The position numbers and the translations under genes are program-made. Under the pieces are notes generated by a model. The model worked only from the letters and a program-made list of their open reading frames with translations, ran no database searches and was not told the origin of the DNA. 64,000 bases of DNA. Origin: Membranipora membranacea (taxonomy: Eukaryota > Bryozoa > Gymnolaemata > Cheilostomatida > Membraniporidae). The DNA lies in NCBI GenBank assembly GCA_914767715.1, contig OU612065.1, positions 38,068,001 to 38,132,000 of the forward strand, written 5' to 3'. This document shows positions 24,089 to 38,058 of this stretch, piece after piece; within the stretch, counting starts at the first letter, position 1; each line of letters begins with the position of its first letter.

Positions 24089-26638
24089 TTCTGTGAATTA
24101 GATCTGAAAATCAAACAACACGATTGGTTTTGATACGATCTCATATATAAGCATTCCTTCCTCACTGTATTGCGACTCAACTGTATTGTCTATGTACATG
24201 TAGTCTGAACATTCTGTGCTGATTGACAAGAGACCAGAGGGTTTTACTTGGCAGTATCTCTTATTAGTAGCTTCATAACATAGCCCAAGCCTTGCCTGTC
24301 AGCTCTTGTTGAGATACATATACCATAGATATACATAAATCTTTCAATTAGCGTCAAATCAATCGATCAAATTCCTTGCTCTTTTGGTCTTTCAATTAGA
24401 CAAATTTCTTCAAAAGTGTTCACTCAGAATAATTATATGGTAACATTTGATTAGCCATTTGGGAATGAGACCTCTCTGATAGCTGTAGTTCATGTCAGCA
24501 TGGAATGAAAGAGGGATTTTGGAAGTTTTTAAATGAAAGACTTTGCAAAGTAACTCAGGCTATAATGATTGCAGATTATCAGAAGTCTTAAAGTTCAGTG
24601 ACAAGTTACGGTTATAAACAACCTGTAGCCTAGAAGGCCTGGGGAAGCCTTGTTCCCCCAGCATAGTCATACATGACCCAGAAATCAGGAGATCTCCACG
24701 GACAAACTCCCGACCCTGAGAACCACTATGCGTCCCGCAGTGCAGGTGCAATTCGGTCCTCTTTTGTCCTATTCCTAAGCTAAAACTTTAGCTGTTATAT
24801 TATGAACTACGTCATTTCACCTGATTTTGCAAATGATACAGTTGTACCTTATACAAACTAGGAGAGACAGCCCTGAAAACAGTTTTAGGCTAGCTAAAGA
24901 TATTGAATAGCAGCATTCAAGCAGTAATGGAAATACAAATACATAGGTATATGTACTGTGGAGTTAGAAAAACATAGTTTCCCCGGCAAAAATAAGCCTT
25001 CAAAAATGTTCTGGGTGTAGGAAGCTGAAAAAAGGAAGGAAAAAGGGAGATAGGGAGGGGGGCAAAAACCCCTAAAAACTGGGGGGCTCCCTACCAAAAA
25101 GGGAGACTTGTCAGGTATTTGACATAGCTTTGTCAAGACAGGCTAGCCTGGCTGCAGCAAGCAAACCTAGTACAGGAAAACATCACCTTCAAAGTTTGAT
25201 GATTAAACAAAGCAAGATAGGAATCAATGAAAAGAGAATTAAGATAGAAGAAGTCACACTCAATGGACTCTCCTGGACGGAACTGTCCTCAAGTCAGTTC
25301 CTGAAGTGTTATTTTACAAGTGGAAAAAAAAACTCAATAAAACAGCATACTCACTTTCTCTGTGTACTGAATTAACCCACAGTGACTTGTGTGGAATTCC
25401 TGGACCACTTTAAGGTAAGTGAAGAGGGGTCTATTTGCCAATTTGCTTGAGGGAAGTCACAGTCCTTACAAATACGAAATAGTGACTCAATATCAATTCC
25501 ATTTCCCAATATTATAGCCTTCGATTTTGGTTTGTTTACATTTCAACTTAAGGGATACTAGTATAAAGCCCAGAAACAGTTTATAGCAAGAGTTCTAATA
25601 CCTTTGACCTTTGATAAACGAAATTCTCAAGGTCATTTGCTAAGTAAGAAAATGAAATTATGTGAAACTAAAACAACAAAAGTCAAGGGTTATTATATAT
25701 ATATAATATATGATATAATATGATGAACCTTGAACAACTGGTGGCTAGAGTATCTTCTGTTTAGTATACAGGCATGAGGAGGATGAGATTTTTCACCAGA
25801 GCCACATTCACTGGTGATTGCAAAGCTCTGCATAGCCACAACAATCAATGAACATAAATAAGAATTGAGAGACTTCTTTTGTGCTTGTTGTACCACCTTT
25901 TTTTAGCCTGGGCAGGCTGTCTGGGGTGAGTGGGTTCCCTTCCCCCATCCATCCCAGACCGCCTTTCCAGGCTATACCACTTTGCCTTTCAATACCTCCT
26001 TTCTATTTTGGATGTGTATTGGAGTGGTAACAATGGCTGGATGAAGGAATGGAATGAATAGAGCAAAATGAAAATAGAAGAAATTGACAGCCCACAACTG
26101 GATGGATGGTTGGGTCGAGAAGACCCAATGAAATACTTGGGGCCAACAACTTGGCTCTGTCAATGAGCATGGGCTATAACTAACTAGGCCTCGGCTAGCT
26201 AACTTCACTAGTATTAACTTGAGCCTGTGACAGGCCTATCAATTGTGGCGACTAGCCAGACGGGTGTGGTAATCTGTCTGCATGGTTATTTATTCTGCGC
26301 ATGAGCATCGGTAAAGTATACATGCTTGTTTGTAAGATGACCAGATGCCTTGGTATTTCTGTGATGATATGATTATACACCTCAACCAGACCTTCATCCC
26401 TCCCTGTCTCTGAACTCAATTCAGCGGCACTTTACTCCTTGCTGTACTACTCGCTACCACCCTCTCCAATGTATCGAAGATGGGCTGTACATAACAGTGC
26501 CTGTCTCCTCATGTAGCATTACACCAGTGTGCGGAGGCTCTAGCGCATACTCATGCTTACTCTTACAATGCCAATGTTTGTAATTATGTGTATGTTTAGC
26601 ATTGATATATTTACAGGTATACATACCTGATAGACGCT
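24089..26638. other. Divergent intergenic region between the SPFH-like gene and PRPF6
   Basis: The two genes start back to back about 2.55 kb apart, so both promoters lie here. No exon or clear promoter motif was recognised. It holds a CCTGGGCAGGCTGTC-type hairpin at 25905-25974 and a short TATA-dinucleotide tract near 25692-25722. Confidence 0.5.
25905..25974. repeat. GC-rich hairpin, CCTGGGCAGGCTGTC family
   Basis: AGCCTGGGCAGGCTGTCTGG at the left pairs with CCAGACCGCCTTTCCAGGCT at the right, with a C/T-rich loop. Related sequences are at 41043-41110 and, as a single arm, 48331-48372. Confidence 0.6.
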
Positions 26639-29600
26639 ATGTCTGGGGTACAGCAGTCATTTGTCAGTAAAAAGAAAAAGGCATTTATTGGTCTTAATGC
26701 CCCACTTGGTTACGTACCTGGATTAGGTAGAGGGTGAGTATCCATACTCCAAACACCTGATTTGTCTTCGCTGGTCATTCTCCCTAGCCGACATCGAAAA
26801 ATAATTATGTTTTATCCCCAACCAGTTGCTAGAGTCACAATTCAATTTGGTGTTTGCAACTTAAAAAAAACCAGAAAACCACACCACTGGTAGAAAAATA
26901 ATGGCCTTTCATTACCAGTCAGCTTGAAAATAGCGTGTAGCCAACAACATAATATTTGCAGGCAATAAACTGGATGAGTCTTGATGTAATGAATTCATGA
27001 ATTTTTTTTCTTTTTTTTTGTTGCTACACTATGTACTATTACCAACGTTTTGAAACACAAGAGATATTTTTAATTGATTATTGTTATATTTTAGAGCTAC
27101 TGGATTCACCACTCGATCTGATATCGGTCCGGCGAGAGAAGCTAATGACGTAACGTAAGTAACCGTAAGCATTTTAGCTGTACCAGTACATGTCATCATT
27201 TCTAAACTGCAGTATTATATAGGCTTACAACAAAGACATTACTCTGTTGCCTATTACCAATAAAACAGTTTTATCCTGAAACTGAGTATCCCTCAATTAA
27301 TTATTTTTGGAAACTTGATATAACCTCTATTGTGAATATTCTCTCTCATTTAGCGATGACAGACATCCATATTTCAAACCAGGAAAGCCGAAGGATGACC
27401 AACAAGAGGAAGACTTGAATGATGCTAATTATGATGAGGTGAGTCATTTATTCAAATTTATCTCAATCAGTTTGCTGCATGGTCAACCAGTCATGGCCAC
27501 CTGCATACTCCTTAACATCACCGCAAGAAAAACATTCATTGTTATATGTCACCTAAAAGACCATATATTTGCATGATAAGTTTGGAGTTGACAGTTCAGT
27601 TTTGGCACTCACCTTAGTAATCTAAACTCAATGCTCAAATTTAAAATTAAATTGTTAATTTGAGAATGTATTGCCCAGATCGGACTAAATCACGAGACTT
27701 ATGCGTTCTACTGGTATTAAAAGTATGGTCAATATGATGTGATCAATATTTTCATCTTTTTTTTATTGAAGAGACATTGCATAGTAGCTGCTTTCCCCAC
27801 TGTTATGATGAGACCTGTGATTGCGTACATGTATTCTATATTATATGACAGTTTGCTGGACATGTATTCTATATTATGTGACAGTTTGCTGGACATGTAT
27901 TCTATACTATGTGATAGTTTGCTGGACATGTATTCTATATTATATGACAGTTTGCTGGACATGTATTCTATATTATGTGACAGTTTGCTGGACATGTATT
28001 CTATATTATGTGACAGTTTGCTGGACATGTATTCTATATTATGTGATAGTTTGCTGGACATGTATTCTATATTATGTGATAGTTTGCTGGACATGTATTC
28101 TATATTATGTGACAGTTCACTGGATACGGTGGAAGTATTTGTGCCAAAGATCCGTACGAGAAGGATGATGAGGAGGCTGATATGATTTATGAAGCTATAG
28201 ATAAAAGAATGGATGAGAAGAGAAAAGAAAGAAGGGAAATCAGATTTAAAGAGGAAGTGGAGAAATTTCGTGAGGAGCGACCAAAAATCCAGCAGCAGTT
28301 TTCTGATCTCAAAGTAAGTCATATCTATCTCTGCTGGAACCATTAGTTTGCTGTTTTGTTATCGAAAGGAAGTGTTGCCATTTATTGATGTGTTTATTAT
28401 CACACTGATTTGGAAATGTATTCTGATTGCCGAGTATGTTGGGTATTTTTATTGCATCTTTCCAAAGAACAGTTGTGTTACAACTAGCAGCAGGGCCGAG
28501 CTAATTTTGATCATCTTGTTTATGATGAATTATAATCGTTGATTATTGTTCAATTGATAGTCAAGCGGCTAATGACATATTGACAAATTATGTTACAGAG
28601 AAAGTTATCGACAGTGTCACAGGATGAGTGGGACGCCATACCTGAGGTCGGGGATGTGAGAAATAAGAAACAGAGAAATCCTCGTAAGGAGAAATATTCA
28701 GCCATGTCTGATTCATTCCTGGCTAAGGCAGTAGCTCAGGGGGAGATGAGTAACGCTGTCAATCTGAACGAACAGCTGAGGGGCGGGCTCGATACCCCCG
28801 GCCTATCTACACCGTCTGATATTGATATGAAGAAGATTGGTCAGGCTAGGAATTCCCTTATGGATATTAAACTCTCTCAGGTAAGTTCTGAGACACTCCA
28901 GTCTTGATATCAGCGTTTGATACTGTTGATATACAGTATACACAATGCTGGGAGCATAACACACAACTTTTACTGAAGCTTAAGATAATCATGGCTGTCT
29001 TGATGAATTATGACTTTTGTGTACTCTCGCATGTTTGTTTAGCTATCAGCTATTAGCACAGACCACAGTGAATTTCTGTTGCTGAAAGTTTAAGTTGATT
29101 TGGATCAACCACCACAACATTTGTGGATCATACTTTTTTTGTGTTTTAAAATTCAGGCATCAGATTCAGTGACCGGTCAGACTGTTGTTGATCCTAAAGG
29201 TTACCTCACAGATCTACAATCTATGATACCTACGTATGGAGGTGATATCAAGTAAGTAATAATAAAATAATAATCAAGTTTGTCTGAGTTAGGAGTTGCT
29301 CCTCCTTTTCTGAACACCCGTGTGTCTGTGGCTTAGGCTACATAGTATTACTGTTACCAAAATGTTCTTTTTCCCGTCATCCTACAAATTCAAGTGGTTG
29401 ATATTGCAAGCATACTTAGCAGACCAAAGGCATAATCGTGTGGCTAACAGTTAGTCAGTCCAACCCTTATGTTCTTTTATCAAATGCCATTTTGCTCGTT
29501 TTTCACAAATGTAGTAAATAAATGATTTATTTATAACTCCAACATATAACATTAAAGTCAAGGGTTCTAATTGAAATTGTTTGAAAATAGTAAAGCACTG

Positions 29601-32600
29601 CCAGTAAAATTCAGTTTTCTGCCATCACTCAAACATATGCTTAAAACAATAACCAACCAAGTGTTTAATGGCAAACAACTTAAATGTCATGTCATCCCAT
29701 TTAAGTGATGTGAAGAAGGGGCGTACATTACTGAAATCAGTAAGGGATACTAACCAGTCACACGCCCCTGCATGGATCGCTTCAGCTAGGCTTGAGGAGC
29801 TCACTGGTAAGCTTCAGGCTGCCAGGAATCTAATTATGAAGGGAACAGAGCACTGCCCTAAATCTGAGGACGTATGGATGGAGGCTGTCAGACTTATGGT
29901 GAGTGTGATATAAAAAAACTGCCAAAAGTATTAAAGATAATATTCATGATTATCTATTGCCATTATACTTATTATAACCTAATCTGATAGTACTTTTGAG
30001 TTCAATCTATGGGACTTTGCACATCAATTCAAGCCAAAATTTACTAGTTGAAACTTTGTTTTGTAACTGATTAGATTTTCTATTTTGTATTTTCGCTTAT
30101 TGATTGTCTTGCACTCATAGCATATATGAGAACTAGCTGTGTACTGTAATATATGAAGATTTTTGCTGTCAAATATTCTGCATTTGTATATTTATATCAT
30201 GATAATATATCTAATTGTAGCCTCCAGATCAGGCTAAAGCTGTGGTGGCACAAGCTGTCCGACACCTGCCTGAGTCTGTCAAACTGTGGATTAAGGCCTC
30301 TGACTGTGAGAATGAGCTCAAATATAAGCGAAGAGTATTCAGAAAAGCTCTGGAGAGCATACCAAATTCTGTGAGTAAATGGCGTATCAGCCTTTACCCT
30401 TGATTTTCCCATGCTAATTGTCACTGCCACTCTCTTGTAGTCATATGGGCTATTTAAGTGGTTGGGTGGCTACGAAACAACCCCACTACCGAACAGCCCA
30501 GAAGATTCCCGCCTTTCAAAACAGCTCATGTGCTTTGAATTTGTTTTCTTGGCGTGGACAACTGAAATATACGAAAAACTGTGCAACATTCCATTGTAGT
30601 TTTTTTGTTATAAAACTTTATTTTCGGCCTCGAATATTAGTAAAGAATATTTCTCAAAGAGTGCATCACAAACATCAAACAGTAAATTTTGATGGTGATT
30701 TTTGTAGGTGAGATTATGGAAGGCAGCTGTAGACATAGAGACACCAGAAGACGCCCGTGTCATGCTGAGCCGGGCGGTGGAGTGCTGCCCGACTTCTGTT
30801 GAGCTGTGGTTAGCTCTGGCTAGGCTTGAGACTTATGAGAATGCTAGGAGAGTTCTCAACAAAGCCCGTGAGAACATCCCATCTGATAGACACATCTGGA
30901 TTACTGCTGCCAAGCTAGAAGAAGCTCAGGGCAACAACTCTATGGTAGACAAGATCATAGACAGAGGTACGTATATAGTTATACCCAAAAGCCGCTCTGT
31001 GTCTGGACTCAAAGTTGAGAGATTTGCGGAATCAGTTTCTGGTTGGGCTTCTATCATAAACAACAAAAACTGCATGCTGGTTTTGCCGCCCAGACTTTAT
31101 TTATGATACTGAGTTCATGTCTCTGTGTCATAAAAATAAAAAAAAGTGGAATTTTGAAAGGTTGAATATCATGATAGGACATGGAAATTTTCTGTCTGTA
31201 TCATTTTTATGACAGTTTAATTGTGAGTTGTATTTACAGTCAGTCTAAAGAAATTGTTACAATACCTTTATTTATTGTGACATGTACTGTACTGTATGTT
31301 TCAGCTCTGGCTTCACTGAAGGCTAACATGGTGGATATTAAACGAGAGGAGTGGATACAGGATGCAGAAGACTGTGAGAAGGCAGGCAGCGCTGCCACGT
31401 GTAAATCTATCATCAAATCTATCATCGGCATCAACATAGAAGACGAGGATAAAATCAGGACCTGGATGGAGGACGCAGACGCGGTAAGTCTGCCATTGTC
31501 GAGCAGGAGATGATGCGGGCTCCGCACGTCCACGACCGCGGCGACCGATATTGCCTCGTAATTGAATTTTGTATTAAACTTAAACCCAAAGCATGCGATG
31601 CCAATAGAGATAGTAAGTAATTCACCCTACTCCAAACATCTACTGTCTCTGATGCTAGTCAATTGTCGACATTACTGTAATCATATCCTTCAACCATGAT
31701 GGCATCGTTCTACGTTAGTGGGAATCTTCCAGTCAACAGCAGAGAGAGGACAACTTGAGAGTGTCCTACTCACGTATTTTTCTTGTTTCAGTGTGCTGGA
31801 CATGGGGCTATAGAATGTGCTCGAGCTATATACGAGCATTCACTCAGCCTATTCCCTGAGAAGAAAGCAATTTGGATAGATGCAGCTCACTTTGAGAAAG
31901 ACCACGGAACCAGAGAATCTCTGGAGGAACTTTTACAGAGCGCTGTACGTCACTGTCCCAAAGCTGAGGTGCTGTGGCTTATGGGTGCTAAGTCTAAGTG
32001 GTTGGCGGTGAGTTCTATTTGGATAACCTTGACCATATAATATGTGTTCATAGAAATCAATACAAAATAATACTGACACAATCCTTTTCCATGTGTCATA
32101 GAGAAAACAAGCTCCACATCTTATATGGTTCCTATATCACCTAGTTACTTGGTAGCAGCAGGGTTGTGCTTATTATTGTCACTTCACTTTGATATTGACA
32201 GATAAACCATAGTTTTGCTAAATCATAATAAATGATATTGATATAATAGCTCTGCTTCTTGAAATTTGGCAAACCTCTATATTTTTGTGTGATATTTCAG
32301 GGTGATGTACCGGCAGCCCGTAAGATCCTGGCTCTGGCCTTCCAGGCTAACGGTAACAGTGAGGAGATCTGGTTAGCTGCTGTTAAACTAGAGTCAGAGA
32401 ATAATGAGTTTGTGAGAGCAAGAAAACTACTACAGAAGGTGAGTTATGGAAAAGGTCGTGATTGATTTAAATTTTGAGAGACTTGATTCAAATGTTTAAA
32501 ACCAAGTTCACTGATTAATTACTGTTGATAACTTGTAGACTGCTATGCAATATGTGGCCACTAGAGTAATAGCATTACTAATAAATTGGAAGTCGGGTCC

Positions 32601-35120
32601 AAGAATTGTCAACACCTGGGTAAAAGTCCCCTTGATAGACTATTCTAGACAATGCTTTCAAGTTCATGTGTCATATTTGGGCTGAAACTGTTTTGCTTCA
32701 GCTGTTAATCTCTCAACGCATCTAACTCTGCAAATTTCTTCCTAAAGATCTATGGACATTCCTGAATGTAGAACCCATATCCACTGAATGATTAAAATTG
32801 GTCTGCATCGGCGACCCTCTAAGAGTTGGCATATTTTTTTCTGAGAAAGTGGACTTCATTCATTCTTTGCTCAGACCAAATGATACATCACTTTTGTATT
32901 GTAGGCTCGAACTAACGCTCCCACAGCTCGGGTATTTATGAAGTCAGTAAAACTGGAGTGGTGTCTGGGTGAGATACAGACTGCTAAACAGCTACTTGTA
33001 GACGGGCTGAAACATTTTGAGAACTACGCTAAACTATGGATGATGAAGGGGCAGATTGAAGAACAATTAGGTAATAATGTCGGGGTGATGAGTTAGGGTT
33101 GGGTTAGTGTGTCTGGGTCTGTTTTGGTGATGTTTGCCTTGGACAGCCTTGTTAATTTAATGAAAGCAGATCAATGTTGGTATGTGTATTTGTGACTCTG
33201 TCTTGAAGGGAAACAGCTCTCACAAAAGTTTGAGCTGCCATGGTTGACAGGCTTTGAGGTCTTCCTTTACCTCGCCTTGAAGCAACTATGCCTTTTCAGA
33301 TAGAAACTTGTATGAAGAAAGCTTACATTACTCTGCTAGGGAATTGTGGACGAGTCAGGAGGCAAAATGCATTCCTGGTTTATGAATCAGCCACCTGTTA
33401 CTGCTGGTCTTAAGTTAATCGGGTCAAAATATGTGATAATTATGAGTTTTTTTTATCCATCATTCATGTCATGTTTACAACAGGAAATGTAAAAGAAGCG
33501 CGAGAAGCGTACAGTCAATCGTCCAAGAAATGTCCTCAGGCCGTACCACTGTGGATTCTGTGGTCACGTCTCGAGGAATCACAGAAGCAGCTGACTAAAG
33601 CTCGGTCTATACTAGAGAAGGCCAGATTACGTAATCCTCAGAACCCTGTACTGTGGCTCGAGTCTGTCAGACTGGAGAATAGAGCCGGTAATAGAGTCAT
33701 AGCCCAGAGTCAGATGGCTAAAGGTAATAACAACAATCTGTTGGCTTCAATCGTCAGTCAGACTAATATTTTTACTAGGCTAGGCGCTTTAACTTATACC
33801 TATTATAAACTGCAATAAGTGACATATAGTTGTAAATAGCAGCAGCAGAACCACAAATGTTGAAAAGTACTTTAGATCATATTTCTTTAGCTATTCAATT
33901 TGATGATTGGCTGCTTATGGTCAACCTTGAGCAGCCTATAAAGTTTGCTCTGATTTGTAATGTATTATGGTTATTTGTTATTAATTTGCCCCTGATGCCT
34001 TTGGTGTGATTCTGATTATATTTCAGCCATACAGGAATGCCCCAGTTCTGGTCCTCTCTGGGCAGAAGCCGTATTCCTGGAAGCCAAACCACAGAGGAGA
34101 TCCAAGTCTGTCGATGCTCTCAAAAAATGTGATAGTGATGCTCATGTCATGTTGGCTGTGGCAAAGTAAGTTAGAATGTACATACATACTTGGTACTTAC
34201 TTTGTACTCACTTGGTACTTACTATATGTTGGAAAAGATCTTTGTTTTGTTACCGTGACGCAATGATTTAATTGTAAGCGGTATCAAAAACTTGGAACTC
34301 ACTTTTTCCATGTTTCTGTGCCCTATGTTAGACCCTTTTAACTCAAAATCAAAGAAAGTACACTTTCCTGTACCTTAGCACTACTCGTAACAGCTGCTTG
34401 TTATTGTGAAGAGATCTAGGTTATTATTTTATTATTGCCTATTTGTTACAGGTTATTCTGGTCAGATAGAAAGTTAGACAAAGCCAGAGGCTGGTTCACC
34501 CGTACTGTGAAACTAGAACCTGATCTCGGAGATGCCTGGGCTTACTTTTATAAATTTGAATCTCTCCACGGCTCTGAGGTAAATAGTATTCAGCCATCTG
34601 CACTCCTTACTATTTACCATGCTGAGGCTGACAATGAAATAACAATACACCCATTGCCAAATCAAATACTACAACATCTGTAACAGAATATGATGGGAGT
34701 TGTCCTCAACTGAGTAGATGCATCTTTACTAGCATACAATCCTATACATGTTTTCATCTCACAGGTCTTGCTATAAATCGTATTCTAAGTGCTCACTCTA
34801 TAAAGAAGGTAGAGTTTGTAAAACCTCATTGTTGGAACCATAAAAATTCATAGTGCCTTTATATATTATAATTAATATTATATATATTATAATTAATATT
34901 ATATATATGTTTATGATTCCGCTTTTACTTTTCTTCTCTTATATTAGAGGTGTTTTTATTTGATCAGGAGCAGCAGCATGAGATACTGATGAGGTGTATA
35001 AAGGCCGAGCCTCGTCACGGAGAAAGCTGGTGCTCTGTAACTAAAGATGTCAACAACTGGAGGAAAAAGACTGACGAGATCCTAAAATCTGCAGCCGTAA
35101 GACTGGATATACCAACGTGA
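26639..35120 (+). CDS. PRPF6: PRPF6 (Prp6/U5-102K) pre-mRNA processing factor, complete
   Basis: Seventeen exons: 26639-26733, 27095-27154, 27354-27438, 28116-28313, 28599-28880, 29157-29251, 29706-29898, 30221-30370, 30708-30966, 31305-31483, 31792-32007, 32301-32438, 32905-33070, 33484-33723, 34027-34165, 34452-34578 and 34968-35120. All junctions are GT-AG and in phase, giving 924 residues against 941 in human. The N-terminal PRP1 region has [45 protein letters not shown] and IPEVGD.RNK.QRNPR. The Thr/Pro-Gly repeat section of vertebrates is shortened to about [13 protein letters not shown]. The rest is a long array of HAT/TPR helices ([59 protein letters not shown]). The protein bridges U5 and U4/U6 snRNPs in the tri-snRNP in the nucleus. 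The ATG at 26639 gives the conserved N-terminus. Intron 3 ends in a minisatellite that runs into exon 4. Confidence 0.97.
27828..28124. repeat. 33-bp minisatellite, 9 units, overlapping a PRPF6 3' splice site
   Basis: Units start at 27828, 27861, 27894, 27927, 27960, 27993, 28026, 28059 and 28092, exactly 33 bp apart. Each reads CATGTATTCTATATTATGTG then ACAG (or ATAG) then TTTGCTGGA, with one or two changes. The last unit carries the true acceptor GTGACAG (ending 28115) and the first nine exon bases TTCACTGGA. Because 33 is divisible by three, the array is open in several frames on both strands, producing repetitive open frames that are not genes. Confidence 0.95.
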
Positions 35121-35398
35121 TGAGAACATATAGCATAACATAATATGTTATGTAGACCTGCAGTTTTATAGCTGTACAAGTACATGGAGAGCACACATAA
35201 TACTGATATCTATACTATTCATAACAAAATCATGAAAAATTACATTCAGAGATAATGTACGGGATGGAAGACTCTGTGCACTAAATAATAATCTTTTTAT
35301 GAGTAGAATGGTACTGAAAAGTAATTTTGTTATAAAAGAGAAACTTAAATAAGTTACGAGTTATAAGTATGTCACTATAATTGAAAATTTTCTCTGTA

Positions 35399-35404
35399 AA
35401 TAAA
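35399..35404 (+). terminator. Candidate PRPF6 polyadenylation signal
   Basis: AATAAA occurs about 280 bp after the PRPF6 stop, the first canonical hexamer in the sense direction in this stretch. Its use is inferred, not shown. Confidence 0.45.
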
Positions 35405-35844
35405 CCTGTAATATACTGGATGAGAACAAAATGACGCCAACGCTTTGATTCTGTGAAACTCATCATTTATTGAACTTTATTGAGCTTGTTGCATAATCTG
35501 TTGAATAATTGAAGGTGGCATCACGGCAGCAAACAAATTATCTTAGCAGATTAAAATTAAATTTGGTGTTGGATATCAATTTTCTGTTGAGGTAGATTAT
35601 TTGAGATGATATGAGTATACTAAAATACACAAGCTATTGACTTGAAATTGGTTGACAACAGCTTTAGTGCCCTATGCAATCTGTTTGGAGATGTGTGCGT
35701 GTTTTCAACTATTAAAGTGCTTGTAAAGGGAACAGGTTTTTGGTATCATTCTAGAGCTCTCAGTCTAGTTTAGAACATTATGCTATGTCCAAAAGCAGCC
35801 TGTGGCCCAGTTAAGAATTATTTTCACTCAAAGTTGGGATGAGA

Positions 35845-35918
35845 AGGTACTAAAAGGGTACTATTTTTCTCCTTTGGAGTTGTGATCACTTGTAGAAAAT
35901 AGTACCTTTTTAGTACCT
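35845..35918. repeat. Hairpin with arms of about 25 bp
   Basis: AGGTACTAAAAGGGTACTAT at 35845 is inverted as ATAGTACCTTTTTAGTACCT ending at 35918, with a loop of about 25 bp. No flanking duplication is visible. It lies about 0.7 kb past the PRPF6 stop. Confidence 0.65.
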
Positions 35919-37901
35919 CAGATTATAATGGGAATATACAGTATCTCGTAAATAAGACTTTTTGTTATGACACAGTGGTTTTGATATTCCCTGCATACAA
36001 TATTAAACCGCACAGAATTTATCTATTGAATGAATGAGTGAATACAATGCAAAGTTAATCTATCCCATGTTATGTGGCTTTGCTGGTAAAATGGGATAGT
36101 GTATAAAAATTCATAATTGAATGACAAAGCAAGCGATCGAAATCAAGCACAGCAAAAATTACAACTCTAGCTCATCCGACAGCGAGAGTGAAAATTATAG
36201 GGAGATTAACAGATCCAGTGAGAGCGAGATTGAATATCATTCAGGAGGCAATTGTAGCAAATCGACGTCGGGTCCATGTGATTATCATAGGGAAAATGTC
36301 CCTGAGGTAGTCACACCACTCAAGTTTAAATCTATATGATTTCGGCCACTTGAAATAACCCACTGTGCAATGACAGATACAACATTTTCTGTTAACCATG
36401 GTTACTGTTCGAGATAGAAATTGGCAATATAAAGGCAGATCAATACATCGCTAAATGATTTCAAGGTTTTGTTTATATTTATTTGATGAATAAATGAGAT
36501 TGTGGCTACATGGATTGTATTGAAGATTATAAATACTAAGATATGACATTCCAATCAAACTCTGTCTTCAGCCGTTATGCTTTATGATTAGTGGCTTTCA
36601 ATAGAATTTCAATGGAAGATACAAAATTTACACATCTAGACTGGATGTTTTTCTAATTTGCACAAAAATCTAAAATAATTTGTTTTTAAAACTCGACATT
36701 TCAGGCATTAGGATGATGTTAAAATCCAAAGCATGCGATGAATAATACTGAGTGATTTGAAGTTTTGAGAATCTTTACAGAAATTTTTGCAAATGTTCTG
36801 ATGTTTGGACTCACAAGATTTTCTCGGGTAAACTTTGTTGTTTACATCAAAAACTGGAATTTACAAGTCACAAAGTAAATTGAAGTAAATAAAATTGTCA
36901 TCTAGTTATTTCGGACTTCAAGGTGATGAAAAATGTAAATGAATTTGACGCCTCCTAAAGAGAGGAGTATTGATAATCGTGTAAGCAGTGGAATACCTTG
37001 AGAAACATTCTATATTATTTTACATCAGATCTTGTCCATCTGTGCATCACAGATACTCAGCACTTCTAAACATGGACTATCAATATTACTGACTGAGTGC
37101 AGCAGGCCATATGAGAACCATTGTCAAGGCACACATCAGTCACTTAGGAAATTAATTTGTCGAGTCTTTGAGTTATTTCATCAGTATGGATCTTATTTCG
37201 GGGCTGGTGTTGGATATTATCGCAAGATTTGGTACTAACCATAAAGCATTGTATGGACCATTTTAGGTAAATCTGAAATAAGCAAGGCTTTGTCAGCAGG
37301 TCAAATCACTCGCTTGAAAAGCTGTGGACAGGGAATGGGTCATAGTCATTGATTGTAATGTACAGTCAGTATTTATAATCTTTGGTACAGTGGTTCTTCT
37401 AATCTCTTCTTCAACGGGCTCATAACAGAAATGAAGGTTGTTTTGATAAGCGGTCTCAACTCATTAAATTTGAACTTTTATGTCATCGACAGACTTGTGA
37501 GTGACTTTGTCATGTATTTGCACAAGTTGTTATCTATAACCACAATAGTCACTAATATTACTGTATTTCCCCCATAATAGGCTCATTACAAATCGCCTGG
37601 ACAAGTTGGGCTGTGCATGAGTAGGCAACTCAATAGTGTTAACTTATAACCCCAAACCTACCAGACCAAGTAACCCTGAAGACTTATTTTTCATGCAAAT
37701 GCATGTGTGATAGCTGTCTTAATCACATTTCAAGCTCAAAAATGATACCAAGAACCCTGTTCCTTTACAAACACCATTACCTCCCCTACCTAAATATTTC
37801 TAGAAATGAAGCAAGTTTACCCATAACTATTGTTTTGCTTTAGAATAGATTATTATATATATATATTATAGTGTGTACACACTTATTTTAGTGGAACTAA
37901 C

Positions 37902-37907
37902 TTTATT
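37902..37907 (-). terminator. Candidate polyadenylation signal of the 248-residue gene
   Basis: TTTATT on the plus strand reads AATAAA on the minus strand, about 150 bp after the stop codon of the minus-strand gene. Position is typical; use is inferred. Confidence 0.4.
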
Positions 37908-38058
37908 CGTACATGTCACCAGGGAGGTCACCAATGGCCGCAACATTTGCATACTGTTTAGCAGTTGATAAACACAAGCCCAATGAAGCTAATCGAAAGT
38001 TGGACCTTACTCTTGTTCGATACAAATAATTTGCTCCCACTGTTGAAGTGTTTCTTAT

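Larger units (their letters stand above)
35121..38058. other. Intergenic between PRPF6 and the 248-residue gene (tail to tail)
   Basis: No splice-supported gene was found. A 72-codon Ser/Glu/Asp-rich open frame at 36121-36339 has a preceding in-frame stop, no signal peptide and no known domain; it is kept only as a doubtful small ORF. A hairpin lies at 35845-35918 and a minus-sense AATAAA at 37902-37907. Confidence 0.5.

Noticed and set aside
27729-28343. Long repetitive open frames on both strands (up to 204 codons, 11-residue repeats)
   Set aside because: They come from the 33-bp minisatellite, whose unit is a multiple of three. The minus-strand frame also runs antisense through a firmly supported PRPF6 exon.
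36121-36339. 72-codon Ser/Glu-rich open frame
   Set aside because: Low complexity, in-frame stop before the ATG, no splice evidence and no recognised family.
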